Shown: positions 1 to 14,800 of the stretch, piece after piece | How positions within the stretch are numbered: position 1 is the stretch's first letter | Layout of the letters: every line of letters begins with the position of its first letter | NCBI GenBank assembly: GCA_025345505.1 | Contig: JANVCC010000185.1 | Coordinates: 2,376,767 to 2,440,766 of the forward strand | From: Todiramphus chloris collaris | Taxonomy: Eukaryota; Chordata; Aves; Coraciiformes; Alcedinidae | Direction of reading: 5' to 3' | DNA length: 64,000 bases | The notes under the pieces: generated by a model | The model's input: the letters and a program-made list of their open reading frames with translations, nothing else | Told to the model about the DNA's origin: nothing | Database searches by the model: none | Position numbers and translations under genes: made by a program

Positions 1-659
1 AAAGTTACATTCTTTTCTCACTGGCAAAAAAGACCCCCAAACTGCCTAATGTAGAATGCATAGGTGCCTCTTCCCCCTGCAGAGACTCTTCAGGAGATAG
101 GTTAATTCTGGCTGATTCCTGCTCCGTGCAATACACTGTATGTATGTCTATATGTTATCTCCAAACCCTGTAAACAGAGGGATCTCTAAGATAATGTGAA
201 GCACATCATCACATTCATTTCTACTTATCCATGCAGAAGACAGTAAAAACACAAGCCTAACCCTGTGCCTTCAGTAGGATGTGTAACTCACACCATCTTT
301 CACTATCCTTTTTTTTCCTTTCCCCTCTCTTTTCTATGTTTTCTACTTCTTACCATGGGAGTTGTCCTGGTCCAAAGGATTATCTGGTTCCATTACTTCA
401 AATAAAAGCATCCAGCATGCAGTTCTCCATGCAGCAGAGGCATAAAAACACAGCAGTTGCCTAAGCTGATTCACCTGATTTATGAATTAGTGCTGCATCC
501 ATAAGAGGCTGTGTTTCTTCTTTTGTATTACATCTGGCTCCTTTTCCAACTAGATGGCCGGGTATTACAGCATGCAGGCCTTTTTCCAGCATCCTCTTAA
601 TGCATTATATTTAAAGTAGCAGCAACCTTTTTCCTCCCATCCCCCAGACTAAGTTACAG

Positions 660-1140
660 CAGTAACTAGGCTGAGCTGGCAGCGAGCGGAGCTCATTTAG
701 AACAGGACCGGCAAGCGTTCTCCGGTTCGTGTTGCTGCATAAAGAGAATGATTGATACAATAAAAAGTAAGTGGGGTTTGACACGGTACGGAATGCGCGG
801 CAGGAAAATCGCACCAGAAGCGGCAAAGGTCTGGAGGGTTTGGGGAACGCCGTGGCGAAGCCACCAGCACGCACCCCCTCGCACACAAACACAAATTATG
901 TCCTGTTCCCTCCTCCTCCTCCTCCTCCTCCTCCTCCTCCTCCTCCCTCCCCGCTCCAATCTTTTATAACCCTGGATCTCCTCCAGCAATAGTCTGTTCC
1001 TTTACTCAGTTTATAATAAACTCTGCCATTCCCCTGTGTCCCCAGGGCTGTCTTGGAAAGGAAAGAGGCTGCTTGCAGAATGAATAGACCAGCCGGTGCC
1101 TAACAGGGGGGCAACTCAGCGACTCCGCGCTGGGCAGCGG
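660..1140. promoter_or_regulatory. Small CpG-rich patch, possible promoter or enhancer
   Basis: Many CpG dinucleotides cluster here (for example gcgagcgg, ggtacggaatgcgcgg, aacgccgtggcg, actccgcgctgggcagcgg), while the flanks are nearly CpG-free. It includes the TCC repeat and a TTATAA motif near 964. It could be a regulatory element or an alternative promoter of a neighbouring gene. No exon is supported. Confidence 0.3.
911..946 (+). repeat. (TCC)12 microsatellite
   Basis: Twelve perfect TCC units, in a locally CpG-rich stretch. The poly-Arg, poly-Leu and poly-Pro frames over it are artefacts of the repeat. Confidence 0.95.
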
Positions 1141-4100
1141 TAACTTGCTGCAGCAACAGCCTTCTGCTGGAGACCTTGTCCTACATTTACCTCCTCTGCC
1201 AAGCCAGGAGCTGCTGCTAAGCTGGCATTTTTAAAAAGCCTTCTGCAAATGGGCTGGAGGAGCAAGCACCAGCTTTGCTAGACTCCTGTGGGGACTCCTA
1301 CCTCTCTCAACAGAGACAGCATTAGCCGACTCTATAGATCATAGCACAGAAGCCAGGTCACCTTCGTTCTGCTGCTGGGTCTGCTCCTAACTTCCCGAGA
1401 CCTCACATCGTTCATAACTCTTCTTTGTGCCTCAGTTTCCTAGGATGTTGACATTGAAATATGTCTTATCTCACAGGAATACTTGCCAGCTTTACATGTT
1501 TTGAATTTCTTGGATAAATGGTACGGTACAAGGTCTGAGAAAGAAGACCTTATTGCCTAGCTGAGGAACAAAAATTCTATTTTCTCTGAAGACATGCCCT
1601 CAAAATAGCAGAAAAAGACATCAATGTGCAGCTATCAGCTGATGTGTGTCTCCGAAAGGTAAATTCATATTGCTGTGACAACGATCCCAAAACTAGTCTC
1701 CAAACCTAGACTTTCGGGATCAATTTTACTTTGAACCTACAGTTCAGCTAATTGAATTCCTTGATACCCCAGCTAAGGCATGAAAACCTATCTTGTTTAA
1801 AAAGAACACCGTCTAAATGTAAGGCGAGGATCACTCCAAACAGCTAGGGCAGATTTAGTGCAGTTTGGGTTGGTCGTGGTTGATGACACAGGATTCTGAG
1901 GCAGGCAGGGTTTCTATTTTGGTGCTCCCGGGTAACGCTTCTGCCTTACTAACTCACTCTTTACACAGTGATGTAACCAGTGCTTTGGAGCTGACTATTC
2001 ACGCCTGGTGCTACAAGCTGTAGGCGGACAAATGAATGGCTGGCTGGAGGGAGAAAAAACATGCAGTTCTGTACGGAGGAATTAACCTAGCAGGTCGATA
2101 TGATTCTGCTGTAATTGTACCTTGCAAAACCACTTTAGTGCTGTTCCCGAAGATTATGCCATATTAGTAGAAGAAAAACTCATTTCCATCTATTTGTTTT
2201 AAGTATTGCACAGTATATAGCCTCGATTAAGTAATGTTCTGAGATCTCTGCCTTGGTCTAAATTACAGTGCTGCAAACCCTGCATTCTCCCCCCTTGCAC
2301 CCTACGCTCCCTATGTTCTTTACAACTTCACTACTTCTCCCACTCACTGACAAAACAAAAAACCTCCTCTTTCCACCTTCCCCACAAAACCACCTACTCT
2401 GGGACTACAGGAACATGGCACTCTGCCTGTTAACAGTCCTCCACCTGCTTGGGTCCTGAACACAGTCTAGGAGTTAGTGCAGCACAGGGAAAAGTGTGGC
2501 AACTTTTGTCTGAAACATCCCCCCCCAGGCTGCATTAACAAAAGCTGACGGCAACAGGAATAGAAGGCATTTAGAGATGTTTTGGGGGGTGAGGAGTCCT
2601 GAAGGGATACCAGCTGCCTATTCTGTATCCCGGGAGGTGGAGATACCCAGACTAACCCCCCAGACTCATTCCCACAGCCTGCCTTGACCAGAGAGGACTC
2701 GAAATGCCCGGCTGTCAGCGCGAAGGAATATCTCCTTCTGTAACACACGCTGGAGTTGAGACAAATGATACAAAGAGGAACAATTTGTATTCTTCCATGA
2801 AACAGATGTTGCATATACATAATATACTACGCACAGACAATTTAGTGACAGAAAGAAATAAACACTTGTGAAATCCTTCCTTGTGGAGGAAGAATGCTGC
2901 AGAATAGCTAAGGTCAAGAAACCGAGACAGGAAAGTGAGAAATAATAGTTATTTAGATCTCAGTGACTTTAGATGACAACTGATTGGATTTTAATGTCAT
3001 CCAAATGATCTGTAGTTACAGCCCTACTTAAAATCCATCCTCAATGTGCAAGTCAGAATGATGTCAATATTTTGGCTGAGACAGTATTCACAATTTCTAA
3101 CAGTTGAGCAATTGTCATGCGGTCTTTGTTTGGGCACAGCTCACGCAGTTAGGAAAGGCAGCTCAAGCAAGGATTCTGAAAAGAAAGGGACAGTTGGAAG
3201 AGCAGGGCTTTGATCACCAGGGATTTTAATTGCTCAGGAGCTGAATGGAAAATTGCAGAAGTGAAGAGGGAAATGATTTTCAGACAAATGGCCTGAATGG
3301 TCAGAGGCTTTGCTAGACCAAATCCTCGGAAATGAGCCAAGCACATTGAACTAATGAGTGTGGAAAGAGGAGTCTAGCTAACTGTGTTCTCTGGAACACC
3401 TACGAGGTTAAGCAGAACTCAAAATCTGGAGTTTTGGAAAGCTGACTCTTCCAGGAAGGAATCTGGAAATAGTTGGAATGAAGTGGAAATTAAATGTACT
3501 CTCTTTCTGCCTAGTAGTAGTAGTAGGGTAGTTGTGAGACAAAAAAAAGGGCAGTCTTATCTAAGTGCCTAATGCCTGCATCATGTTCAACATCTTTCAT
3601 ATGCCACAGTCCAGCTGTGCTCAACAGGGAAGACTTCACTTTGGAGGAACTGTAGCTACTACTTCTTAACTCCTGGTCCTAAAAGATGGGAATCATAGCT
3701 CACGCTGTCCTTTATTTCACACTGCAATGTGAAATTGTAAGCGAGAAAGATAGCATGTGCTTTTAGCTTGCTGTAAAACTTGGGGCAAATCACCTCCTGT
3801 CTCTTTTATCGGCTACACGGATCTGCATCAAACTTGTTTGTTATTCTATATCATAAAGTAATTTCATACTTCCAGATTGAGTAATATAGTCTAAGTTTAC
3901 AGTAGTTTGTGGAAATATAACTGGCCTTGGATTTACTTCCAGGGAAAGGATTTGCTTCATAGGTCTACCTGGACCAGGTTTTGCTACTTAATGTATAGCA
4001 GCAATGGATTATGGTCAACAGAAACTATGAAAAGTCTACTTTCTTTTCTACCAGGTGTTTTAAAGATCTATAGGAAAGAATAAGTAGAAATCCTTGTATG

Positions 4101-7100
4101 TATAAACAAGCACAGCCAAAGACAGTTGGAAAACAATATTCCATTCTCCAAAATAATAATCCATTCATCCAGAAGAAAGCATTGGTATAATTTTTTATGT
4201 TGTTCCTGGTAAGGCCCCACTCTGCTGCCATAAAGCCCATCTCTGACAGCCCAACGACGATGCCAGGGCACATCAGAAGCACTAATCAGGCCTTGCTCAC
4301 ACCAAGTAAACATGAGCATCTCCACACTGTAACCCAAGGCACAGAAGCGTCACGCTGCAGGACAGCCTGTCTGCAACCCCCAATGTGTCTTTGTTTGAAA
4401 GTTATAAAAACTTGAAGAGCTTTAACTATTTCAAGTCCAAACAGCCCTAAAACAAGGCTTTGCCAATATAAGCAGGTAAAGCAATTCAGCAATTACATTT
4501 TAGCTGGTAATATCTTTGCAAAAAATAATTGTGGGGATCCATTCTCAGCGTGCCACTGCGGTAGTGTCGCACTGTGTGAGAAGACCAAGTTGGAGACTGA
4601 AAGATCTCCATTATTTAAAATAAGGAGAAGACATTTTAGGCTGCGTATGCACAGAACTGACTGAGAAGAAGTTCAGTTGCTTTTCCCCTTGAGAAACAGA
4701 AGAGTGGCACATTATTTTGCCTGCTGTTTGATGCGGCTGTTGTTAGCCCGTGTAAAAGATCAGCGTGATGCCCCAGCTGCCCGCCACCACACAGCCCTCC
4801 TCTGAAACAGAAATTCATATGTAGGAGGGAGCAATGAATGCCTGCAAGTTGAAAAGCCAGTGAAGCACAGACCTGCTTAACAAAACAGTTTGCCAAGGTT
4901 ACTGGGGGTGTTGTCAAAGCCTCCTCTTTTGTGAGGGCTGAATAACAATTCATACCAAGTAACCAGCTTCACAGTTTCTTTGGCTTTACCTGGCAAGTTT
5001 TCAAAGTCACTGCTCATGGCTGGGTCTGTTCCCATTGAGATGCAGCTTATCTTGCCCTGGACAGCAAGCGCAGGGATCATCCTGCTCCAGAAGTTCCTGC
5101 CAAAGCCCTATTGTGCTGTTTTTCTGCTTGAGCTGAACTACATCTATCAGAAATGTGCTTGAATATGACACAAGCACAAACTGAAAAATGACGCAGCCTT
5201 GGTTACTTCATATGGGTAGGAAGAATTCCCCTGTCCTGGCACAAACCGACAGCAAGTCATCCATCGCGTTTAATAAATGCAAATGTAACTGGGATCTCCA
5301 GGAAGCCCCAGTTGCAAAACAGCCTCAGGTACTAAGATTCTATCAATGCAAATGCTCCTGCTAGCAAGCTCAAGTCTGGTTAAGAGAAGGTTATACCCTG
5401 TTTTAAACTTATTACTCAAGAACTTTCACAAAGGTGATCTGTCCGCTGAGTTGCCCAGTGCCCCATGGAAGCCTCTATTCTCAGCTGCTTCCCCTTTCTC
5501 CACATGCATCATGCGACCCGCAGCAGCAGGACAGACATCCTCTACGGATCCTCTGTGTGGGGAGATGGACATTCATACAATTACAGCAGCAGACTTTTAT
5601 TTTCATTTCCTGAAGAAGGTGATGCTCCAGTCACACAGCTGAGGTGGCAGCTTTTCATCCAGAACACAGCAGAGCTCCACCATAAAGTATATGCAAAAAA
5701 GGAAAAGGTGCAAGAGTTAAACAGAGCGTGAAAAGCTGGCAGACCTGGGCTGGAGAAAGTGCAAGAATTGGCGTCTGCCATGTCTTTCCCTTCAGTGCTC
5801 TCTGGTTTTGTAAACCATGAGGAGTTCTGGTTTGTAGGAACGTTCTCTGGTGTAAGAGCAGCTCAGTGGCCAAAACGTGCCATTTACTGAACTACCTGAC
5901 TTCAGAAACTTGTAAACAGACCAGTTCTTCAGTTTATAGAAAGACTGAGCCTTCTATCTCCATTCAGATCTCTACTAAATCTTGTAACCATTAATGAATG
6001 GAGTTCTAAAGAACAAACCAAACAAAATGCTTCAGAGTTACAGGTTCTATTGTAATCACGATTAGAAAATAGAACTATGACTATGAAAGGAATACACATT
6101 AAATATTCTACCATGAAAAGTGCCAACAATCAATTGAATGTAGTCAATATTTTCAAGATCCCCAAAATTAATACTACTCTCAAGACATTCTTTTGGGGTA
6201 ACTAGGATATAACATTACCTCTTGCTACTGTACACTTCAGACTGAGGATAGTGTCTTTGAACTTCTTCAGGAAAATCCTACTGGCAGTTTAATGGAGGAA
6301 AATAAAACCAGACAGACTCCTGGGCAAAAATAACAAAAGGTCTGCAAGACACAGAGTTCTGAGCACAATTTACTGAGCTGTCTGCTGAGATACCACCCTA
6401 GCTGACTTTACAGATTCCTGACTATGTTTCTGCAGTTGTCTCCTAGAAACAGCAACAAGAAGCATTCGCTGTTTTCTCAGCTCTTTTGAAAAACTCTGCA
6501 ACAGCTTTCTTGACATGCAGGATGCCCAAGTAATCAATGTACATTTCCTTAATCAATAGTCAGCCTTAAAGAATGGGTCGTTCTTTGATACCATCTTATG
6601 TAAATGGAATACAATAGCAACGGGCGTAATGAGGTGTCATTAATAAAAACTTGGACAAGAAGTACCAATGGAACGTGCAATTCAGAGAAATACTCACACA
6701 AACGTTTGGATACTTAACCAGAATCCTGAGGGCATCCAAACATTGGATTAATAACCTTACAGGAGTAGACTAGATGTTGAAAAGTTATGCACTTCTGGCA
6801 GCAAGCTAAATTCCTAATGAATACAGCCCCTGAAGGCTCTCTTACTGAACAGACAAATGGGGGAAAAGAAAAGCAGTTCCTTGAAACACAGACAGAAGTT
6901 CCATCTGACATTTCTGTGAAGGTTCAGGCTAAAATAATGTGCTATCCAAATAAACTAATACATCCTGAACAACATCTGCTGTTCCTTGTTTCTCCAGCCT
7001 GGATCAGAGCACCGAGGGCTTTTAGTAAATTTTTCTACATTTGTAAAATTCTACAAAAAGTAAGAAAGCAAATACAAAGTTCAGATGTATCTGAGACTCT

Positions 7101-7526
7101 TTCATTTATGTGATTCCAGAACAGATGGAAGCAAGGGAAGTGACATGAGTAGGGCCTTGCGTTTTGCATGGAAATGGATCTGTCTGGATTAAAGTCAGTA
7201 TCCCACTCAACAGAACTGGGAGGGAAACCTGACATCCAGACCTCTTCCTCTGGAACCTTGCTTTCCACAAATTAGTAGATTATTCCTATACATCCACAGT
7301 TACAGAACAGAAATACCAGATCAAAAGAGGGGTTTCTTTCATTTGCAAGTTCTCTGCAGAATTACATGCAACTTAGAAAGAAAAAATCCAGGCAATGTTT
7401 AGGGACATGAACAAAGCTGCTGCACTCAGAAACAGACATACTCAGAATCCTCACATGCTGTCGCTCTGGTTGCTCTGAGCCTGTTTGTTCTTCTCTCCTT
7501 TCCCTCATTTATTGTTTTCTGTCTTT

Positions 7527-7570
7527 CCCTCCCTCCCTCCCTCCCTCCCTCCCTCCCTCCCTCCCTCCCT
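7527..7570 (+). repeat. (CCCT)11 microsatellite
   Basis: Eleven perfect CCCT units. The opposite strand is (AGGG)n and could fold into G-quadruplexes. Confidence 0.95.
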
Positions 7571-8514
7571 CTTTCTTTAGCCAATTGTCGTCCTTCAGAT
7601 CAAGAAGTCTCTTCATTCTAATAGCTTTTTTAGGCTAAATTACTCCATACGGGCTCTTGCTTTGTGTGCAATTCACCCAGCAAAAAGCAAAGATTTTGAA
7701 CTAATTTTTGTTTGTTGCTGTCACTTGGGAAGTGAATCACATGATAGATGATGTCTTATTCTTCCCTCGTGTTTCTAATCTGTTTCCAATAAAAAAAAAA
7801 GGCTTATGATGTCTCTTTCTTGAATATTACTATCATTCTTCCTCTTGGTTGTCCAGTAACGTCTGATTGCACATTCACTTCTTCAATACTCGTCTGAGAA
7901 GACAGTCAGTCTCTCTTCCTTCTCAACTGGGTTTGCCTGAGCTAAGACTTCAGAAATAGCCCTAATCATCTGACATAGATAAGGCATTTCTGAACCCAAG
8001 GTTTCCACAGAATTGTTGAGATATTGGGGTGGGTATGAAGTACCTACAGAAATCTAATTTCAGACTTGCCTAGAAAATGAGAAACTTCACTGAAACCAGC
8101 AGGAAGAGGAAGGGTAAGGTGAAAAGACAGAAAACAAATACTCATTTTGGCACGTGACAAGAGGCTGCGAGGTTCAAACCTGCTAGTCATTACCCTGAGG
8201 AATAAAACCTCTGCATAATCAATCATCTATCACACATCTCCTTTCCTGACCCCTGTGCTGTTTCTCTGATTAGTCCGTGCTGCTACTGTGAGGGTTATCC
8301 TTTGGGGGTTTTCTACAGAATAAGCTGTGAATCTATAACAGCTTTTTGGGAATCCCACCATCTTAGTTCAGAGATACACCACAGACCTGCCCTCAGGTGA
8401 TGGATGCTTCTTCCACTTAACCTGAAATATTGAACTCATCACAGATGAAGGTAAAATAGAATTAACATGTATTTGCAGTATTGTAGGTAACACAGCTACA
8501 AAGACAAGAACCTT

Positions 8515-8866
8515 TGTCAAGGGGAGACCTTTTTACCATGTACCAGTACATAAAAGGTGGCTACCAAGAAGATGGAGACTCCCTTTTTACAAGGAGTCCC
8601 GTGGAAAAGCCAAGGGGTGATGGGTACAAGTTGCTCCTGGGGAGATTCCGATAGGACTCCAGAAGAAAATTCTTCACCATGAGAACAATTAGACATTGGA
8701 ATATCTCCCAAGGGAAGTGGTGGATTCCCCTACACTGGACAGTATTGAGACTCAGCTTGCCAGGGTGCTGGGCCAGCTCATTTCAACTATATATATATAT
8801 AGTTTACCTTAAAAGGTTGGACTAGATGATCCTTGAGGTCCCTTCCAACCTGGTATTCTATGATTG
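8515..8866 (+). mobile_element. CR1 LINE, truncated 3' end
   Basis: Typical CR1 3' UTR landmarks appear in order: the gagacctttttacc start, ttcttcacc, the ggaatatctcccaagggaagtggtgga region, and the terminal ggttggactagatgatcc followed by gaggtcccttccaacc and tattctatgatt. It is 5'-truncated and diverged. A small (TA)n expansion interrupts it. Confidence 0.88.
8788..8801 (+). repeat. (TA)7 microsatellite inside the CR1 fragment
   Basis: Seven TA units interrupt the CR1 3' region. Confidence 0.85.
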
Positions 8867-11800
8867 TATCATTTTAATCTACTTAAACCAAAATTAAATA
8901 TAAAAGTCCTTCCCACCTAACTTACAGAGATGCAACATTCCAGCACTTCGTGAGGAATGTGAATGATCCTTTCAAATACAACTCTTCTTTAGTAACTCTT
9001 GCTTTGCTTATTGCTCACTTTAAATGTATTTTTTCTCATTAGCTTTTAAGTTGTATTCACCTTTATTTAATAGTGTGCTTCTGTGCAGTTTCCCTTTGGT
9101 TCTTTCCCCATATGGTTCCTGGTGAACTGCAGAAGCTCCTCTTGTTGTTTTGACAATTTCGTTTTGTTTCAGTGATAATCGAGTGCATCATCCCCATCTG
9201 GGGTTTCATTGTCAAAACTGCCTCATTTTCTTAAAAAAAAAAACCACAATAAAAGAAAAGAAAAATCTTTCCATTCAAATGATTCCAGTTAATTTTCCTC
9301 AGTCATTTTTTCTGTAACTTTATGGCAAATTTTCCTCAGCAAAGGACGCCCTGCTGACGCGGAACCAGGTAACGTGGACCTACACAGAGGCCAGTACGTG
9401 GGCTGTAAGGCCACGCAGAGAGCTGCAGCAGATGGGGAGGAGCAGCCTGCACCACTCTGGGACTGGCACGGCCTCGCATCACCCCGAGTGCCCGACATAC
9501 ATGAGGGGGAGCTGAAACAGAGCTACAGTTCGTCTACACCTGGGTGTATCTCTGCCCGCATTTCTGCTCTGCTGGACATCGGCTTAACCCACCCACTGCG
9601 GAGAGCTGGCCACGTACAATGACCATATAATATACATTATACAGAGATTGCTAACGTTTCAGCCAGAAGAGTAACTTCAGTGATTCATTACACAACCAAT
9701 CCCCAAGTCGCTGTTTCCCAGTCTGTTTGAAGTTCAAGGAACACGTAACCTTCCTGGGAAAACCTACGGACTCCATAACACAGCCTGACCCACACGCCTC
9801 TCGGTTACAAACAAGACAAACTTGATCTCAACTTTCCGTGCCTATTTATTGCTTTATTTTCCCTTGCATTCGTTTCTTTCCAAACTTGCATGCAGGAGAA
9901 GGGGTGTTTTCTGGAACTTCTGGCTTTTGTGACCATTTCCCACAGTCTTGCACTAGTTTGCAGCCCCCGAGCAGTCCATGGACCACACAAGTTAGGAAGC
10001 ACTGCTCAGTTTAAGAAAATACCTATTATATCTCTGTGTGTTTTCAAGCATGTTCAAGAACAAACCCCTTCCAATCACCTTTCCCATTCTCCTTCCAAGA
10101 ACACACAGCCCCAGGAACGCTGTGTGTGCTGTTACTGGGCAGGGGGGATCTAACTGGAATGACTAGGTCTGACTTACTGCAGTATAAAGTGCATTAAGAT
10201 TCAATTGCTGATCCTCTTGACTGTTCAACATCATCTGCAGATATATGTGTGTACTCCTCTCCCTGTGCAACATTATCATCTTCAGACTCTCCACTCTTCT
10301 AGTTTTATTAGAGTAACTGAAATTATTAGAATGGTTAGAAGAATTTAAGTACAATTTTCTTCTCCTCTTTGGCAGCCTGCTTTTATCTGATTTAGCAGCG
10401 TCCTGGTTTGCCTTCTTATTCTGACTAGGAGATACAACAAATTTCTATAATCAGTTCCCATCACTTGATAGAGTAATTTTAGCATCAGATGAAACTAGCT
10501 TTGCCTGGTCCTAGGAAATGCCCTTCAGTTGGCACAGGCTGTGATACCCCCGTTGGGTTTCTTGTCTGCTGCAGGGCTCTACCATCATCAAACGAAATCC
10601 TCCCCACATCTGATTCTCCAGCCATAATGGGCATCTCAGTAAAACCAGTCTCTCTCAGCATTATATAAAGTGCACCCTAGTCACTGGAGCCAGGGGTCCA
10701 AAGCTCTTTGAGCTCCCATATGAAGCAACAATTTAATTTCCCTTTCTTCATCAATTCTTCATTCTCTCGTGATGTCTTGGCAACATTTTGTTCCCGTTCA
10801 ACATTCATCATGAGCTTCTTTTCTTCCCTCTCTCTTCCTTTTATATTCCTTTCCCTCCCCATCTGCTAATTTAAAAGGAAATTGCATGGTATTCAGCATT
10901 ATCAGCCAATCTGTTTACTCTGCTCTTGTTCAAATGAAGACCATTTCTCACACACTGAGCTGCTCTGCCTCACCCCCATACGCACTATTATTATCTTTAG
11001 AGCCCGTATTTTCCTTTGCAGGCCATCTAGAGAGCTAACTACCCTTCCAGAGGTACAGATCTTCCCAAAATGTTGTCTCTCTTTTTAAAATTAAGATGTG
11101 GAAGTAGAGACCTCTGGGGAAAAAGAGAGATGTCTGGATTGGGACATCCTCTCGCTCGCTCGCTTGCAGGTAGGCTGGCACACAGGGAAAGAAGGAGGAG
11201 GTCTCGATGCCATTCTGGCTCTCGCAGGAGCAGCATCCAAACCCAGGGATTCCACAGAGCACCATTGTGCAGAGCAGGCTTTCTCTCAAGAAACAGCTTC
11301 TCAGTGGGCCAGAATCCCTCGCCCCCACCAGCTCAGCTCAGTCATCCTGAGCACAAACTCCTTGCAGTGCCCTGAATAATTCCTGCTCCACGCTGCTGGT
11401 TTCACCGATGCTGACCGGCTCAGTGTTACGCAGTTCATGATTTCATTACTGAAAAGAGCACTAATTTTGACCTCATGCTCCAACGCTTTAAGATACAAGA
11501 TTAATAATACAAAACCTCCTTTGATCCCTATCAGAGCAGTTAATGCTAACAGTACAATGCTGAAAGAGTTCTTGGTAGCAACAATGTGAAAGTTTTGCAT
11601 GCTCAGCCACGATGCCAGCAACTGGTATTAATGGCTTTTAAAAGCCAGTGAGAAACAACTAATAGGAAAGGCTTTATTGAATCTGCAAGTGCCAGAATTC
11701 TCCTCTCATCATCTACTGTCACATTTTAGAGAGACGTTATATTTAAGAAAGGAGGCTAACATCTTGAGTGATGATCCTATTAAGTTACTTAAAATACACA

Positions 11801-14800
11801 TATAAACAAAAATGGAACTGAATATGCATCTGTTTCTATAGAGATGAGACCAGCTGGCAAAAGTGGTCTCCACTATGAAATGTCATATGTGAATTTTCAA
11901 ATTGGATTACAAATCACATTTTTTCAAATTCATAATTAACTTGGCTCTAAACGGAGGAGTTTGGAAGAAATGAGATAACTGAGATTTCACCTCATCAAAT
12001 ATTACATAGTTTATATTTCAGGCAGATGTTATGAAAATATATGGGCTGTGTCTGGATGCAGAGTTGACATCCTGACTCTGCTCTTGAGCTGCCCCATGTT
12101 TAGCAAGGTATTCAAGAACACATGCAATTTTAATCAGGTAAACAAACCAACTTGATTCAAAGTTGAAGCATTTTACTTAACTGATGTTTTGTTAAAAGCA
12201 AGTCTCACCAAAGTCAGTGAAAGCTACACAAGTGGCAGAATGGCAAAGACCAATTCCTTGGGTGTCAATTATGAAACAAACCTTAATGTATACGCCTATA
12301 GCACTTGGGAAATTAAATTAAAAAAAAAAGTCCAACTTTTCTATGAGCTTGTTACTATTAATATAAATCTTTATGTGCTGAAACAAGTGGATTCTTGTGT
12401 GATGGAGAAGTAGAATAATTTTACTGAATATTGGAGCTTGACTTCTTACCAACTGCAGGAGGGTATCATGCTGTTACATTGTATGTTGCTTAGCAATGTA
12501 ATGTGGGAAGCAGCACCACAGTCCTTGACAGCACCATTGTCCATTGAAATGCTTGTGAAATATTACCTGGGTTACATAAAGATAGCATACAGTTATAGAA
12601 AAATGGCATAAAGTTTGAAAACAGGACAAAGAAGAAGAAGGCTGCACAGAAAAGGCATTGCTATTCCCATGGCAAGAAGGTCTCCCTGGATGATCTTTCA
12701 CTCTCTGAACAGACACGGCATAAATTAAACGCGGAGGGACCATATCTGTAAAAGCTCCTTCCAGTGATGCTCAGAGATGATCCCCGTGCTGTAGAGCAAC
12801 CACTCTCCAACAGCTGAATTGCTCTGAATCCATATACGTGCCAATGCCTCGGCATTACGACCACATAAAGAAGACCTATTGTTTATTGTTCTGACATTCT
12901 GCTTTGGAGAAGTTTTGTGCTCTGATGTGCTGATTACTCGGGCTGAGCAGAACGTCGACGAGAGGAGGAGCACGAAGCAAAGATGGATTTGTGCTACCAA
13001 CAGATTACAGGATAGGGTCTCTTATCAGTTAGATGAATGTGAATATTCACCTTTTGTGGCTTCACAGCACACCAGCAGCTGCAGAGCAGCCTCCTGTTTT
13101 CACTGCACTGGCTTTTTCTCTGGCACCTTCTGCGTGGAGAAGCGTCAATCTGCTCCTGCTTCATTGGTTTTGACAGCCTCGGTATAACAGCCTCTGCCAA
13201 GATCTGCCTTCATCCATGCCCTGTAACGTTTCTTTGGCCAATCTTCCAGACATCCACCATATTTTAAATAGCTAGAGAAAACAGCTTGGGTAATCTGTTT
13301 TCTGACCTTCATAGCAGCTGCCAAGTCCTGTGTATTGAAGCACACACAAGTGCTGTCTCATCGCCTGGTGTTGCAACACCCTAAAACTTCAGCATTTCCA
13401 GTGGTACTCGCTTTTCTCCTGCCTAGTTTCTCATGTGTCCACCTTCCCCTGGTAAGGGCATGGCACAGTTCTGAAATGACACGGGAATGAACTAGTGTGA
13501 CGGCATCATTAATAACTCAGATGGCAATGAACTCCCCTCAGCTGCTGCCAGAGGAGGTTTCTCCAAAAGGTGGCAGCCCATGTGATGCTGCTCTTGCCAG
13601 AGACTGCTGCTGAAGAAGGACCAGCATTTTCACCTAGGATGTCTGTGAAGAGACGAGCACAACTGTATCATGGGTCATCCACTGGTACCATTCAGTGGAA
13701 GTGTCCTTCATCACTCCCTTCTTGGCAAAGTAGCTGCTACCAGGAACCTTCAGGAGAAGCTGGCAATGCAGAAAAGGCACAGAACTAAACCTGTGCACAG
13801 GAAACGGCTCAGCATCTGGTGAAACCTGAACACCAGTGCTTTGCAGCTCACAAGCACGACAGCTGGATTCACTGCACTCGAAGTTTTGTCATTTCCTGGG
13901 AACATCAGGCTCATATTCTTACTTTGTCATATGGAACAAACCTCAGATTATGATGGGTCATAAAACACAAGAGCGTATCTGCATCTTAGTCAAAAAATAC
14001 TGAACAGACATGACAGATCCTAGAGGCCTTTCCAAGGAACAATTCAATATTCCCTTTTATAGTACTTGGCAGGACAACACCACAGAGTTTATTCAGCTTG
14101 AATTAACTAATGGATTTGAGCATTCTCTTTAACAAAGAGAAAAGATGTTGAGTTACGCTGACTGCAGGATTACAGAATGCTTTGGGTGAATCTCGTAAAC
14201 TGATTTACCACAGAATCTGTGCTGGCTTCTCCCTAAACTCACAGGCAGTGATACCTCGTATTTTAAAATCAGAATTCCTAAAATTGGAATTACCAATAAA
14301 CATGGGAAGTTATTTGCCTTTATTAAGAAGAGTGAAGATGGACAAATAAAAGCTCTTATGCTGTTGAAAGGAACCATGTAAAAGAGCATGAGTTTCAGGC
14401 AGACCCTACCCTTCCAACTCACCAACAAACCCCACTCCATAAACACATGGGGGATGCATTTCTTTAGAGGAGGACCCAATTCCTTCCCCCAGAGCAGAAT
14501 TCATATAAATATAGGAGTACCAGTGGTGAGATTTACCCTGTAGCAAACCTCAGCTCATCTTCAGCCAAGAGGAATATGGTTTTGATCAAGGAACATGCGT
14601 TTGATATCTCATAACCATTCTCCTAAATCGACATTGAGTGAGCTGTTTAAGCAAGAAGGGCACTTAGCTGAAAGTAATTGCATTTGTCTCCATATGGAAA
14701 AGGAAGTGCTTGCTGTGGAGACCTTCCTGAGCACGCACGCAGCTCACAGTTGTATCACACTGTGCAGACTAAACCCAGCACGGAGGCCATAAATCCCCCG

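Larger units (their letters stand above)
1..8514. other. Intergenic DNA, no gene recognised
   Basis: Apart from the CpG-rich patch and the TCC and CCCT microsatellites, this is ordinary AT-rich sequence. Open frames are short, mutually inconsistent between strands, and not bounded by convincing splice sites. Confidence 0.7.

Noticed and set aside
693..989. Poly-arginine, poly-leucine and poly-proline frames
   Set aside because: They are translations of the (TCC)12 microsatellite and its complement.
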